A DNA stretch of 64,000 nucleotides from Tragulus kanchil (taxonomy: Eukaryota > Chordata > Mammalia > Artiodactyla > Tragulidae): assembly GCA_022376925.1 (NCBI GenBank), contig JAIOJX010000002.1:39952501-40016500 (forward strand). Direction: 5' to 3'. Shown piece after piece: positions 10,914 to 22,530 of this stretch. Numbering within the stretch: position 1 is the first letter of the stretch; each line of letters begins with the position of its first letter. Both the position numbers and the translations under genes were made by a program. The notes below the pieces were generated by a model that had not been told where the DNA came from, ran no database searches, and saw only the letters and a program-made list of their open reading frames with translations.

Positions 10914-11259
10914 CAAATTAAGGACAGCGTTCTTGTCCATAACTATTCACCAAATTAGAATTTGTCTAATGATAAACTCCCAAGTAACATTTATTTGTCC
11001 AGGAACATATTGGCATCCATAAAGTGATAATGATCTCATCACTTATGAGCACTGAACAATTTATAAACAAATCCCCTCTGCAGAAACTATTAAGTACATT
11101 TGCAGGGGGTAGATACAATGAGGCTCGTGGGTGGTGTTTCAAGAGGAAATTTCCTCCCCACGCAGAGCCATGAGTCTGTGCCTGGTGTGGCTCTGTGTCC
11201 TGGATTCAGCTGCTTCTCTGAATGACAGATTCTTTCTCCTCTGGTTCAGCTCTTTCACT
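10914..11259. other. Unassigned DNA
   Basis: AT-rich flank before tandem duplication 4. No feature recognised. Confidence 0.5.
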
Positions 11260-11929
11260 GTGATCTCAGGACCTCCTGCTGCTGAGCATAGCTCCCTCTG
11301 CAGATCCACCTTCTTGGATCATTGGCTGAGTGCGTCCTGGTTAACTGAGCTTCGGTTGGCCTTTGCTGTCTCTCTCCAGTTGCTGGACTTACTTGGAGCC
11401 AGCCCTATTCCATTTGCAATCTCTAGATAAAAAGATACTGAATTCCACATCATTCACAAAAACCACAGAGATTTAAAGAGGAAACAGGGTTGCCATCCTC
11501 TAGTTGAAGTAAAAAGGTGGAGAAAGTGGTCACAGGTGATATAACTTATTTCTGTCCACTTTTGGGGTCAGATGAGCTACATCTCTGTATTTGTAAATCT
11601 ATGATGGTTTTCTTTCCTGTGCAGTAGCCATGGGAGAAAGAAAATCTGTCTTGTGTAGTAGACATATGGACATTGTGGGAATGAATAGCCGGTGGGAGGC
11701 ATAAAGGAAGTAGCCTGAAAACCTGTACTATCATATGTGAAAAAAAACAGCTATTGTCATTGCGCTGTGAGAAAACGGGATCCTGCAGGGGTGCTGTGTG
11801 ACGGTCTGGAGGGGTGGGATGGTGGGGGGGTGGGATACACATATGACTAATCTGGGATCATACATATCTGTAAACAACAAAAGTCAGTAAAAGTAAAAAG
11901 TCAAATAAAAATAAAAAATATAATATCTG

Positions 11930-12085
11930 GGACTTCCTTGGTGGTCCAGTCATTAAGACTCTGTGTTCCCAATGTAGGGGGCCCGGGTTCTATCCCTGGT
12001 CAGGGAACTAGATGCCATATGCCACAACTAAGACCCAGCACAGCCAAATAAATAAGTAATAATAATAATAATTTTTTTTTTAAAA
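11930..12085 (+). mobile_element. CHR-2 type SINE with AATn tail
   Basis: 'gacttccttggtggtccagt', 'ggggcccgggttctatccct' and 'ctaagacccagcacagccaa' follow the short CHR-2 form, ending in AATAAATAAG and an (AAT) run. One of the two copies present in duplication 4. Confidence 0.9.
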
Positions 12086-13032
12086 AAAATCTGTCTTGTG
12101 GTTCTGTGAATGTCATCTTCCCTGTCCGTTTGTGTCTGGTGGTGACAGTGGTCGACTTTGCCAGTGGGATTGCCATACCGTTCTCCAGGGGCAGCTGTTG
12201 TAGGGAGGAGTAATTATCTTTTATAAGATTTATAACGATTATTGTTATGCAGGAAAATGGAATGATCACACATTGGAAGAGTGTATATTAAAATGAACAA
12301 GCTTGTGAGGATAAGATCAATTTTTACCAAATGCAAAGACTGTTGGCTGTGGTTGAGTTTTCCGTTTTGCGTGATCTCAGGACCTCCTGCTGCTGAGCAT
12401 AGCTCCCTCTGCAGATCCACCTTCTTGGATCATTGGCTGAGTGCGTCCTGGTTAACTGAGCTTCGGTTGGCCTTTGCTGTCTCTCTCCAGTTGCTGGACT
12501 TACTTGGAGCCAGCCCTATTCCATTTGCAATCTCTAGATAAAAAGATACTGAATTCCACATCATTCACAAAAACCACAGAGATTTAAAGAGGAAACAGGG
12601 TTGCCATCCTCTAGTTGAAGTAAAAAGGTGGAGAAAGTGGTCACAGGTGATATAACTTATTTCTGTCCACTTTTGGGGTCAGATGAGCTACATCTCTGTA
12701 TTTGTAAATCTATGATGGTTTTCTTTCCTGTGCAGTAGCCATGGGAGAAAGAAAATCTGTCTTGTGTAGTAGACATATGGACATTGTGGGGAATGAACAG
12801 TGGGTGGGAGGCATAAAGGAAGTAGCACGAAAACCTGTACTATCATATGTGAAAAAATAGCTATTGTCATTGCGCTGTGAGAAAAGGGGATCCTGCAGGG
12901 GTGCTGTGTGACGGCCTGGAGGGGTGGGACGGGGGGGATATACATATGACTAATCTGGGATCATACATATCTGTAAACAACAAAACTATGTAAAAGTAAA
13001 AAGTCAAATAAAAATAAAAAATATAATATCTG

Positions 13033-13187
13033 GGACTTCCTTGGTGGTCCAGTCATTAAGACTCTGTGTTCCCAATGTAGGGGGCCCGGGTTCTATCCCT
13101 GGTCAGGGAACTAGATGCCATATGCCACAACTAAGACCCAGCACAGCCAAATAAATAAGTAATAATAATAATAATTTTTTTTTTAAA
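13033..13187 (+). mobile_element. Second copy of the CHR-2 type SINE (duplication 4)
   Basis: Same element as at 11930-12085, at the unit offset. Confidence 0.9.
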
Positions 13188-13486
13188 AAAAATCTGTCTT
13201 GTGGTTCTGTGAATGTCATCTTCCCTGTCCGTTTGTGTCTGGTGGTGACAGTGGTCGACTTTGCCAGTGGGATTGCCATACCGTTCTCCAGGGGCAGCTG
13301 TTGTAGGGAGGAGTAATTATCTTTTATAAGATTTATAACGATTATTGTTATGCAGGAAAATGGAATGATCACACATTGGAAGAGTGTATATTAAAATGAA
13401 CAAGCTTGTGAGGATAAGATCAATTTTTACCAAATGCAAAGACTGTTGGCTGTGGTTGAGTTTTCCGTTTTGCGTGTAGCTGAACA

Positions 13487-13536
13487 CCCTGAGAAGGTAG
13501 ATGATATCTCCAAAGCACATCTCTCCACAAATGACA
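13487..13536. other. Short unique link between duplications 4 and 5
   Basis: About 50 bp present once only. Confidence 0.6.
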
Positions 13537-15885
13537 TGGAAGACCTGATGCTTCTTCTGCCTTTCAGAACAAGAACAGCCGGCGCGTTCTTCGGAAGCAC
13601 AGTTTACTATTTCATGTCTTATTAGTCTATCAGCCTGCTTTCCATTCTTTTTCATCTAAAATTTCTGTCTTTATTCCACTGATAGAATAGACATGTTTTC
13701 ATTGATTGTGTTTTCCTTTGCCAATGCATTTCCTCTGTCCATGTCTCCTCCCAGGCAGCAGGTGTCTCTTTTGTGGGAACGGTGCCTCCTAGCTGTGTTC
13801 CCCATGTGTCTGCTGAACCAGAAGGGATGCTATTCATTTTAGTCAGTCATTTTCAGCCTGCAGTTCTTCATTAGTGCATAACTTTATGTTTCTTACTGTT
13901 CCTTTTCTTTTGATGTTGATTTATTTCTAAGTGGGAGACTTTCTCTGGAGCATCTTTATTAGGTGATAACAGGCTTTCATATTTGCATTACACTATTATG
14001 TGCAGCTCTGTGTCTCAAATAAAAATGTCTTATCCATCATCCACTGGAATTGCGGAAACAGGCAGTGCAGTGTTGCTGAGAAGCTTAGGTGGAAGAAATC
14101 GGACTCAACTCACTTTGATCAGGGTGAGAACGTGAGACACTTCTTAGGTATTTGATCACCAGCATCTCATTTAAAAATCCTAAACCTTTGTTTCCTTTCA
14201 CTGTTTTTAAGTGGGATCATGATGGTGAAGGACCCTGTGATCTGGAGATGGGGCCTGAGATGCCCTTGGTGAGAGTAAATCCTGAAATACTTACGTAACA
14301 TGTAACAATACTTACATATTTATTGCATTTGTTACCATTCTTCCCATTATTTTGTAATAATTATTTCAGTAATTATTTTCCACACAGCTTCCTTAAAGAA
14401 ACAGCTAATTTTAATGATGTGCTTTTAAATGCAAAATGAAATTTAGTTAGTGATACAAAGTATCATTCACTTTTATTTCTTTGACCTTTCATGATTTTCC
14501 TGGTTTATCTTAAAGGACCTTCTAATTTTATTTCTTAAGAGAAGCCATAAATGGCTGTAAATGCTAAAAAATTTAAACATGCAAAGCTTCCCTAATTATA
14601 AAGTTAATACTTCAAGGGTTTTATTTAAGCATCTCTTTCGGAAACCCAATTAAAATTCTTTAAGAATCTAATGTTACAAAGGAAATGGCAATTTCAATAG
14701 ATCTTTGAAAATCAAATGTGGAAGACCTGATGCTTCTTCTGCCTTTCATTTTGATTTACTATTTCATGTCTTATTAGTCTATCAGCCTGCTTTCCATTCT
14801 TTTTCATCTAAAATTTCTGTCTTTATTCCACTGATAGAATAGACATGTTTTCATTGATTGTGTTTTCCTTTGCCAATGCATTTCCTCTGTCCATGTCTCC
14901 TCCCAGGCAGCAGGTGTCTCTTTTGTGGGAACGGTGCCTCCTAGCTGTGTTCCCCATGTGTCTGCTGAACCAGAAGGGATGCTATTCATTTTAGTCAGTC
15001 ATTTTCAGCCTGCAGTTCTTCATTAGTGCATAACTTTATGTTTCTTACTGTTCCTTTTCTTTTGATGTTGATTTATTTCTAAGTGGGAGACTTTCTCTGG
15101 AGCATCTTTATTAGGTGATAACAGGCTTTCATATTTGCATTACACTATTATGTGCAGCTCTGTGTCTCAAATAAAAATGTCTTATCCATCATCCACTGGA
15201 ATTGCGGAAACAGGCAGTGCAGTGTTGCTGAGAAGCTTAGGTGGAAGAAATCGGACTCAACTCACTTTGATCAGGGTGAGAACGTGAGACACTTCTTAGG
15301 TATTTGATCACCAGCATCTCATTTAAAAATCCTAAACCTTTGTTTCCTTTCACTGTTTTTAAGTGGGATCATGATGGTGAAGGACCCTGTGATCTGGAGA
15401 TGGGGCCTGAGATGCCCTTGGTGAGAGTAAATCCTGAAATACTTACGTAACATGTAACAATACTTACATATTTATTGCATTTGTTACCATTCTTCCCATT
15501 ATTTTGTAATAATTATTTCAGTAATTATTTTCCACACAGCTTCCTTAAAGAAACAGCTAATTTTAATGATGTGCTTTTAAATGCAAAATGAAATTTAGTT
15601 AGTGATACAAAGTATCATTCACTTTTATTTCTTTGACCTTTCATGATTTTCCTGGTTTATCTTAAAGGACCTTCTAATTTTATTTCTTAAGAGAAGCCAT
15701 AAATGGCTGTAAATGCTAAAAAATTTAAACATGCAAAGCTTCCCTAATTATAAAGTTAATACTTCAAGGGTTTTATTTAAGCATCTCTTTCGGAAACCCA
15801 ATTAAAATTCTTTAAGAATCTAATGTTACAGGAAATGGCATAATGGGCATTTTACTTTGGCATTTATAGATACTTTGAAAATCTA
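13537..15885. repeat. Tandem duplication 5 (unit about 1.15-1.18 kb)
   Basis: 13537-14718 recurs at 14719-15885. A stretch of about 38 bases after 'ctgcctttca' (13566-13602) is replaced by about 6 bases in the second copy. The tail of the first copy (14692-14718) is a shortened, garbled form of 15838-15890 ('agatctttgaaaatcaaatg' versus 'agatactttgaaaatctaaa'). AT-rich with no recognised repeat. The 61-codon frame seen twice is non-coding. Confidence 0.92.
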
Positions 15886-16125
15886 AAGAACATCTGAGTG
15901 AAGTGTAGTTATGGGAAGCAGATCAGTGGTTTCCTGGGTTGAGGGTGGGGTGGGGAGACTGGCTGCAGAGGCCGTGAGGATGTTATTTGGGGTCATGGGT
16001 CCATAGTGGTGATGCTAGTTAAAAACCGCATACAGTTACCACAGCCTATTTATTTGTATGCTTAAAACTGGTGAATAGTCATTGTACATAAATCATACCT
16101 CAATAAAGCCGACCAAAAAGGATAA
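15880..16125 (+). mobile_element. Old L1 3' end
   Basis: 'ggtttcctgggttgagggtg', a TTAAAACTGGTGAAT block and 'catacctcaataaagccgac' match, in order, the terminal part of an old mammalian L1 (L1M type) 3' UTR on the plus strand. Subfamily not assigned. Confidence 0.75.
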
Positions 16126-16222
16126 ATATAAATACCTCATTACTATTTTTCAGATATTTCTAATTCCTGTTTTCATTTGCCAAATTTATGTCTTCTTATA
16201 GAGTGCCTGATAGTAAGTCATG
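16126..16222. other. AT-rich unassigned DNA
   Basis: Short AT-rich link with no feature. Confidence 0.4.
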
Positions 16223-16430
16223 GGGCTTCCCAGGTGGCGCTCGTGGTGAAGAACCCATCTTCCAGTGCGAGTGACATCCGAGGCATGGGTTCAGTCCCTG
16301 GGAAGATCTCCTGGAAGAGGGCAGCCCACTCCAGCATTCTTGCCTGGAGCATTCCACGGAGAGAAGAGCCTGGCGGCTATAGTCCATGGGGTTGCAAAGA
16401 GCTGGACAGGACTGAGCGACTGAACTGAAG
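16223..16430 (+). mobile_element. Bov-tA SINE, plus strand
   Basis: It starts 'gcttcccaggtggcgctcgt', continues 'gggttcagtccctgggaaga' and 'ccagcattcttgcctggagc', and ends 'gactgagcgactgaactgaa'. Full-length and moderately diverged. Confidence 0.92.
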
Positions 16431-17588
16431 GAGCTGGAGGCCACAGGGACCCTGGGTGGACACTGGTGGACGCGGGTGGTCAGCCGAGCGAACAGTGATA
16501 CTGAGCCCTGGCCGAGGCCCCAGAAGGGCCATGGGGGCACCGTGCCAGCCTGGGCTGGAAGGGCCTAGAAGATCCCCCGGGGGATGCTGGCAGGCAGCCG
16601 GACCTGCAGGTGTGACCCGAGGGACACAGTCGTCAGCCCAGGTGGACGTGGGTCACGTGGTGGTGATGGTCATCAGGAGTCCTGTCTCTGCACAGCACCT
16701 TCCTGCACAGCACCTTCCACGTCCATCAGTTGTTATGTTGGGGACACTGATCGGCAGGGCACATGGCGTGTTTGGAGATGCAGACCCGAGTGGCAGAAGA
16801 GTGACTGATCAGCAGCGGAAACACGAGGCAGGAGGAGGAGGGAGGACAGGCTTGAAAACAGACCTCTATGTCTGCCCCACAGGTGGGAGCCTCACTGCAG
16901 GACGGCGTTCCTCACGGTCGGTCTAGATGGAGCTGTAACCTCAGCGGTAGTCTGTTGGGTAACGGTTTGCACTCTGTCGGCTCCCCACGCTGAGTGTGAA
17001 CAAGGGCTCTGCCCCTGTGACCGTCTCTCGCCTTAAGATGATAAAACCCCAAGGTTTCCTTACTCCAGCTTATGGCTGGACCAGCGCTCTGAGGCGTGGC
17101 TGTGCCCCATCTCTCCCGCAGGTGGCGCTGGTTCCCCACAGTCCACACCCGCCTGCCTGCCCAGCGGGAGCAAGATCCCCTCGGGCGCATTCTAGTGAAA
17201 TGAGGGCGGTCTTGACACTTTGGTGACGTTCTTAGGTTTGATGAGGGGGAACAATTACACGTGGAGCAAAATTTCAGATGGAGAGCTGTCTGAATTTTTG
17301 GTAGCTCCCCTCTGCACATTTGCAGCCACTCATCGGCTGTCTACACGCAGCCGTGGACCTGCATTGGCTTTTTCCTGTTTCTTATTTGCTCAACTCCACA
17401 GAACCAGTGTTTGTGTTTCCAGGCTCAAAATCAGCTGTGAATCCGCGTGTTTGCCAGGTGGCGTGAGCGTCTGTGGCCGTGCTTTCTGCTCATCATCACG
17501 AGCCTGGGTGACCCTGAACGTGACCCTTCCTGGATCTCAGTGATCACCCGACAAGGACAGCCAAGAGGCCAAGACTCGCGAGGGGAGA
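16431..17588. other. GC-rich unassigned stretch, no gene called
   Basis: About 1.15 kb, GC-richer than its surroundings. It has a 156-codon plus-strand frame (16456-16926) and a 135-codon minus-strand frame (16912-17319), neither with a recognisable domain. A 15-base near-direct repeat containing GCACAGCACCTTCC sits at about 16690-16720. GC content alone can keep frames open, so I do not call a gene. Confidence 0.5.
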
Positions 17589-17907
17589 CCTGGGTTCCTG
17601 GCCGTGCCCCTGATGGGCTGTCGTGTTGAACCTGGCTGACCCTGCAGCACCTGCTCCGCCTGCCTTCTGTTCCGAGGGCCCTGCGTTGAGAACCGTCTAC
17701 TGAAATGGTAGAGGGAGAAGAGGCGCTGTGCTAGGCTGAGACGGCACGTGTTTCTGTGTGGGTGTAACTAGAGCAAGAAGCAGAAGGATGCAGCCCCCCA
17801 GAATGCTTCAGTTGGTCATCATGGGAGGGTAGGATTTTTAAGAGTTTTTTTTTTTTTAATGGACTTTTCTGTATTTTTTGATTTTTTTTCTCAAGCATCA
17901 TGCCATT

Positions 17908-17990
17908 GTTTTTAAAACAGCTTTGTTGAAGTAGAATTTACATACCATAAAACTCACCCATTTGAAGTGGTATGTAATTTTTAGAAAAGC
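17908..17990 (-). mobile_element. Old L1 3' UTR fragment
   Basis: 'tttgttgaagtagaatttac', 'ataccataaaactcacccat' and 'ttgaagtggtatgtaat' match the minus-strand form of an old L1 3' UTR. The same piece appears at about 19001-19083 in the second copy of duplication 6. Confidence 0.6.
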
Positions 17991-19000
17991 CATGACATCA
18001 TTCAAAATCATGGGGAGGTCAGACCCCAAACAAGATAGACTTCCCAGAGCATGCCTTCCTGTACTTCTCCTGTGGTGGAAAAAGTGATGTGTGTGGAGGG
18101 TTCTAGAAGGCTTTTTTGGATGAATATGACATATAAGCTCAAGCAATGATTTTTTAAAACAAAAGCAGCATTTGCTTTAAAGTTGTTCTTTTTTCTCAAC
18201 CTTCTGGGATTGCGCTATATCAAGAATCGTTCAAGCCGTCTTTGTCTCAATAAAGCAGGGTGTGCAATTCAACAATTTCAGTGTGTTTTTCTGGAATGGT
18301 TTGGAACTTTAGCATTTCTAAGCTTAAACTTTTTCAAAAGTTCCAAAAGTTTCAAGACTGCAGCCTTGGGTTGGAAAACTCCCCAGAGCAATTTCCTATG
18401 AAATTGTGCTGTTTCTATTTTGGGAGAGAAACAGTGACCACATGATAGCATTTGATGATTTCCTATTCAGTCACTAGGCGCAGACCAAAGTGAAAGAAGC
18501 ACTTCAAGAACACATTCCAACTGGTACCTTTGGAAAGACCAGTAGAGAATTAATTGAGGAAAGTGCTTCATATAAATAGTTTAATTTTTTCAGTTAGTGG
18601 TTGCATCAGAAGAAGAACTCCACATCCAAAATGAAGATGCAGTGTGCACACGCAGTTTATATGATGTGCGTGACGCCCACATACCGAGGCCCCCCTGCGG
18701 GGCCCCTATGGGCTGTCGTGTTGAACCTGGCTGACCCTGCAGCACCTGCTCCGCCTGCCTTCTGTTCCGAGGGCCCTGCGTTGAGAACCGTCTACTGAAA
18801 TGGTAGAGGGAGAAGAGGCGCTGTGCTAGGCTGAGACGGCACGTGTTTCTGTGTGGGTGTAACTAGAGCAAGAAGCAGAAGGATGCAGCCCCAGAATGCT
18901 TCAGTTGGTCATCATGGGAGGGTAGGATTTTTAAGAGTTTTTTTTTTTTAATGGACTTTTCTGTATTTTTTGATTTTTTTTCTCAAGCATCATGCCATTG

Positions 19001-19083
19001 TTTTTAAAACAGCTTTGTTGAAGTAGAATTTACATACCATAAAACTCACCCATTTGAAGTGGTATGTAATTTTTAGAAAAGCC
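19001..19083 (-). mobile_element. Second copy of the old L1 3' UTR fragment
   Basis: Copy of 17908-17990 within duplication 6. Confidence 0.6.
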
Positions 19084-19804
19084 ATGACATCATTCAAAAT
19101 CATGGGGAGGTCAGACCCCAAACAAGATAGACTTCCCAGAGCATGCCTTCCTGTACTTCTCCTGTGGTGGAAAAAGTGATGTGTGTGGAGGGTTCTAGAA
19201 GGCTTTTTTGGATGAATATGACATATAAGCTCAAGCAATGATTTTTTAAAACAAAAGCAGCATTTGCTTTAAAGTTGTTCTTTTTTCTCAACCTTCTGGG
19301 ATTGCGCTATATCAAGAATCGTTCAAGCCGTCTTTGTCTCAATAAAGCAGGGTGTGCAATTCAACAATTTCAGTGTGTTTTTCTGGAATGGTTTGGAACT
19401 TTAGCATTTCTAAGCTTAAACTTTTTCAAAAGTTCCAAAAGTTTCAAGACTGCAGCCTTGGGTTGGAAAACTCCCCAGAGCAATTTCCTATGAAATTGTG
19501 CTGTTTCTATTTTGGGAGAGAAACAGTGACCACATGATAGAATTTGATGATTTCCTATTCAGTCACTAGGCGCAGACCAAAAGTGAAAGAAGCACTTCAA
19601 GAACACATTCCAACTGGTACCTTTGGAAAGACCAGTAGAGAATTAATTGAGGAAAGTGCTTCATATAAATAGTTTAATTTTTTCAGTTAGTGGTTGCATC
19701 AGAAGAAGAACTCCACATCCAAAATGAAGATGCAGTGTGCACACGCAGTTTATATGATGTGCGTGACGCCCACTAAGTGGGGAGATTGGCTTGAACAGCC
19801 AGAG

Positions 19805-20012
19805 GTGCTGCTGCTTAGTCGCTCGGTCATGTCCAGCTCTCTGCAACCCCGTGGACGGTAGCTGCTGGGCTCCTCTGTCCATGGGATTCTCCAGGCAAGA
19901 GTACTGGAGTGGCTGCCATTTCCTTCCCCAGGGAGTCTTCCTGATCCAGGGATCGAGCCCACATCGCCTGCTTGGCAGGAGGATTCTTCATCCCTTAGCC
20001 ACTTGGGAAGCT
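19805..20012 (-). mobile_element. Bov-tA SINE, minus strand
   Basis: The 3' motif appears first as 'gctgctgcttagtcgctcgg', then 'ggattctccaggcaagagta' and 'tgatccagggatcgagccca', ending in the reversed head 'ccacttgggaagct'. Full-length. Confidence 0.92.
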
Positions 20013-20067
20013 CAGTGGTAAGCGTTGCAACGATGTTTGAAAAACCGAGAGAGAGATTTGGAGAATT

Positions 20068-20582
20068 TTTTTTCAGTTGAAGCACAATCAACTTACGGTA
20101 TTCTATTAGTTTTAGGTATACAACAGAGTAAGTCTGTGTTCTTACACATTACAAGTGATCACCGTGATGTCTAGTTACCATCTGTCCCCTTACAAAGATA
20201 TTAAGATATAATTGGCTATATTTCCCACGCTATGCATTTCATCCGCGTGAGTCAGTTTATTTTATAACTGGAGGTTTGTGTCTCTTAATCTTCCTCGCTT
20301 ATTTCTTCCACCCTCCCTCACCCTTCCCTGTGACCACCACCTGTTCGTTTCCTGTATCTATCAGACAGTTTGTTTTGTTTGTCCTTTTGCTTTTCTTTTT
20401 TTTGAGTCTGTCTGTAAGTGAAATCATGCAGTATTTGTCTTTTGTCAGTTTTATTTCACTTAGCATAATACTGTCTAGGTTCATCCATGGTGTTGCAGAT
20501 GTTAAGATGCTCTTACTTTGTGAAGCTGATATTCCAGTGGACCCGAGTACCTCCTCATCTTTACGCATTCGTTTCTTGATGG
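20068..20582 (-). mobile_element. L1 3' UTR, minus strand, cut by duplication 7
   Basis: 'ttctattagttttaggtata', 'aagtgatcaccgtgatgtct', 'agtgaaatcatgcagtattt' and 'tcacttagcataatactgtc' follow the standard order of an artiodactyl-style L1 3' UTR read on the minus strand. It stops abruptly at the duplication junction. Confidence 0.85.
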
Positions 20583-20974
20583 TCACTTAAACTTTTCAAA
20601 AGTTCCAAAAGTTTCAAGACTGCAGCCTTGGGTTGGAAAACTCCCCAGAGCAATTTCCTATGAAATTGTGCTGTTTCTATTTTGGGAGAGAAACAGTGAC
20701 CACATGATAGAATTTGATGATTTCCTATTCAGTCACTAGGCGCAGACCAAAAGTGAAAGAAGCACTTCAAGAACACATTCCAACTGGTACCTTTGGAAAG
20801 ACCAGTAGAGAATTAATTGAGGAAAGTGCTTCATATAAATAGTTTAATTTTTTCAGTTAGTGGTTGCATCAGAAGAAGAACTCCACATCCAAAATGAAGA
20901 TGCAGTGTGCACACGCAGTTTATATGATGTGCGTGACGCCCACTAAGTGGGGAGATTGGCTTGAACAGCCAGAG

Positions 20975-21182
20975 GTGCTGCTGCTTAGTCGCTCGGTCAT
21001 GTCCAGCTCTCTGCAACCCCGTGGACGGTAGCTGCTGGGCTCCTCTGTCCATGGGATTCTCCAGGCAAGAGTACTGGAGTGGCTGCCATTTCCTTCCCCA
21101 GGGAGTCTTCCTGATCCAGGGATCGAGCCCACATCGCCTGCTTGGCAGGAGGATTCTTCATCCCTTAGCCACTTGGGAAGCT
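20975..21182 (-). mobile_element. Second copy of the Bov-tA SINE (duplication 7)
   Basis: Copy of 19805-20012 at offset 1170, with no difference seen by eye. Confidence 0.92.
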
Positions 21183-21237
21183 CAGTGGTAAGCGTTGCAA
21201 CGATGTTTGAAAAACCGAGAGAGAGATTTGGAGAATT

Positions 21238-21820
21238 TTTTTTCAGTTGAAGCACAATCAACTTACGGTATTCTATTAGTTTTAGGTATACAACAGAGTA
21301 AGTCTGTGTTCTTACACATTACAAGTGATCACCGTGATGTCTAGTTACCATCTGTCCCCTTACAAAGATATTAAGATATAATTGGCTATATTTCCCACGC
21401 TATGCATTTCATCCGCGTGAGTCAGTTTATTTTATAACTGGAGGTTTGTGTCTCTTAATCTTCCTCGCTTATTTCTTCCACCCTCCCTCACCCTTCCCTG
21501 TGACCACCACCTGTTCGTTTCCTGTATCTATCAGACAGTTTGTTTTGTTTGTCCTTTTGCTTTTCTTTTTTTTGAGTCTGTCTGTAAGTGAAATCATGCA
21601 GTATTTGTCTTTTGTCAGTTTTATTTCACTTAGCATAATACTGTCTAGGTTCATCCATGGTGTTGCAGATGTTAAGATGCTCTTACTTTGTGAAGCTGAT
21701 ATTCCAGTGGACCCGAGTACCTCCTCATCTTTACGCATTCGTTTCTTGATGGCACTTGGCTTGCTTCCATATCTTGGCTATTGCAAATAATGCTGCAGTG
21801 AACGTGGGTAGGGGTGCAGA
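21238..21820 (-). mobile_element. L1 3' UTR, minus strand, intact continuation
   Basis: Same UTR as at 20068, but it runs on through 'cttccatatcttggctattg' and 'aataatgctgcagtgaacgt' to about 21820, where duplication 8 begins. Confidence 0.87.
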
Positions 21821-22075
21821 CATGTTTTCTAATTAATGATCATATTGTTTATTCTTTGCTTATGTGATATTTTACATCGATTAATACACAGATGTTGAAC
21901 CATCTATAGAAGATTTTTTGTTTAAAGCTCATATTGTAACAGTTTAAACGCATTGCCCTTTTTGAGAAAAACATCTTGCCAGTCTTGTTGTCCATGATGT
22001 GTCAGCCATTAACAGAAAGTAATTTCCAACTTCTGCATGTTTCTCAGGGAGAATAACTTTAATAAGAGCTAATAT

Positions 22076-22275
22076 TTTCTGGTGGCTCAGAGGTAAAGGA
22101 TCCACCTGCCAATACAAGAGACACGAGTTCGATTGCTGGGTCGGAAAAATCCCCAGGAGGAGGAAATGGCAACCCATTCCAGTATTCTTGCTTGGGAAAT
22201 CTCATGGAAAGAGAAGGTGGACTACAGTCCCTGGGGTCACAAAGAGTCGGACATGACTGAGTGACTAAACAACAA
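22076..22275 (+). mobile_element. Bov-tA SINE, plus strand
   Basis: 'ttctggtggctcagaggtaa', 'cgagttcgattgctgggtcg', 'aggaggaaatggcaacccat' and 'cggacatgactgagtgac' are the four blocks of a Bov-tA. Confidence 0.9.
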
Positions 22276-22413
22276 TACTTTTATATGCTTATGATGTACT
22301 GCATTGTGCATAGTACTTTGCACTCATCTCTTTTTCTCATAAGAAAACACAGCATTTCAGATGAGTAAAATAAATTCTGTCACATGAGGGATGGTATATA
22401 AAAATGTATAGAA

Positions 22414-22530
22414 AGATGCTCCTGGAGAGATGGCAGCCCACTCCAGGATTCTTGCCTGGGAAACCCCTTGGACAGGGGAGCCAGGTGGGCTACAGTCCAT
22501 GGGGACATGACTGAGCGACTAACACACACA
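22414..22530 (+). mobile_element. Truncated Bov-tA 3' part
   Basis: It begins mid-element at 'ctcctggagagatggcagcc' and ends 'gacatgactgagcgactaac'. The tRNA-derived head is missing, as is the AAGAGTCGG block before the end. Confidence 0.85.

Larger units (their letters stand above)
11260..13486. repeat. Tandem duplication 4 (unit about 1111 bp)
   Basis: 11260-12370 is followed at once by 12371-13486. The junction is clean with GTG microhomology. Base differences cluster in a 0.18-kb block (11675-11855 versus 12787-12955), where both substitutions and G-run and A-run lengths differ. Elsewhere the copies look identical. Confidence 0.95.
17589..19773. repeat. Tandem duplication 6 (unit about 1.09 kb)
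   Basis: 17613-18680 recurs at 18709-19773. Bases 18681-18708 look like a garbled version of 17588-17612 ('ggggcccct' versus 'cgtgcccct'). Differences are mostly runs: C6 versus C4 near 17795, the T run near 17845 versus 18938, and A3 versus A4 near 18486. Also one C/A change (GATAGCATTT versus GATAGAATTT). Confidence 0.94.
19416..21755. repeat. Tandem duplication 7 (unit about 1170 bp)
   Basis: 19416-20585 is followed by 20586-21755. It overlaps duplication 6, so about 345 bp exist three times (18336-18682, 19431-19773, 20601-20943). The first copy cuts an L1 3' UTR at 'cttgatggtcactt'. The second copy continues the same UTR normally ('cttgatggcacttggcttgc'), so the true order is second copy into right flank. 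Confidence 0.96.

Noticed and set aside
16456..16926. 156-codon frame as a gene
   Set aside because: GC-rich DNA, opposite-strand frame nearby, no domain and no splice signals that I can support.
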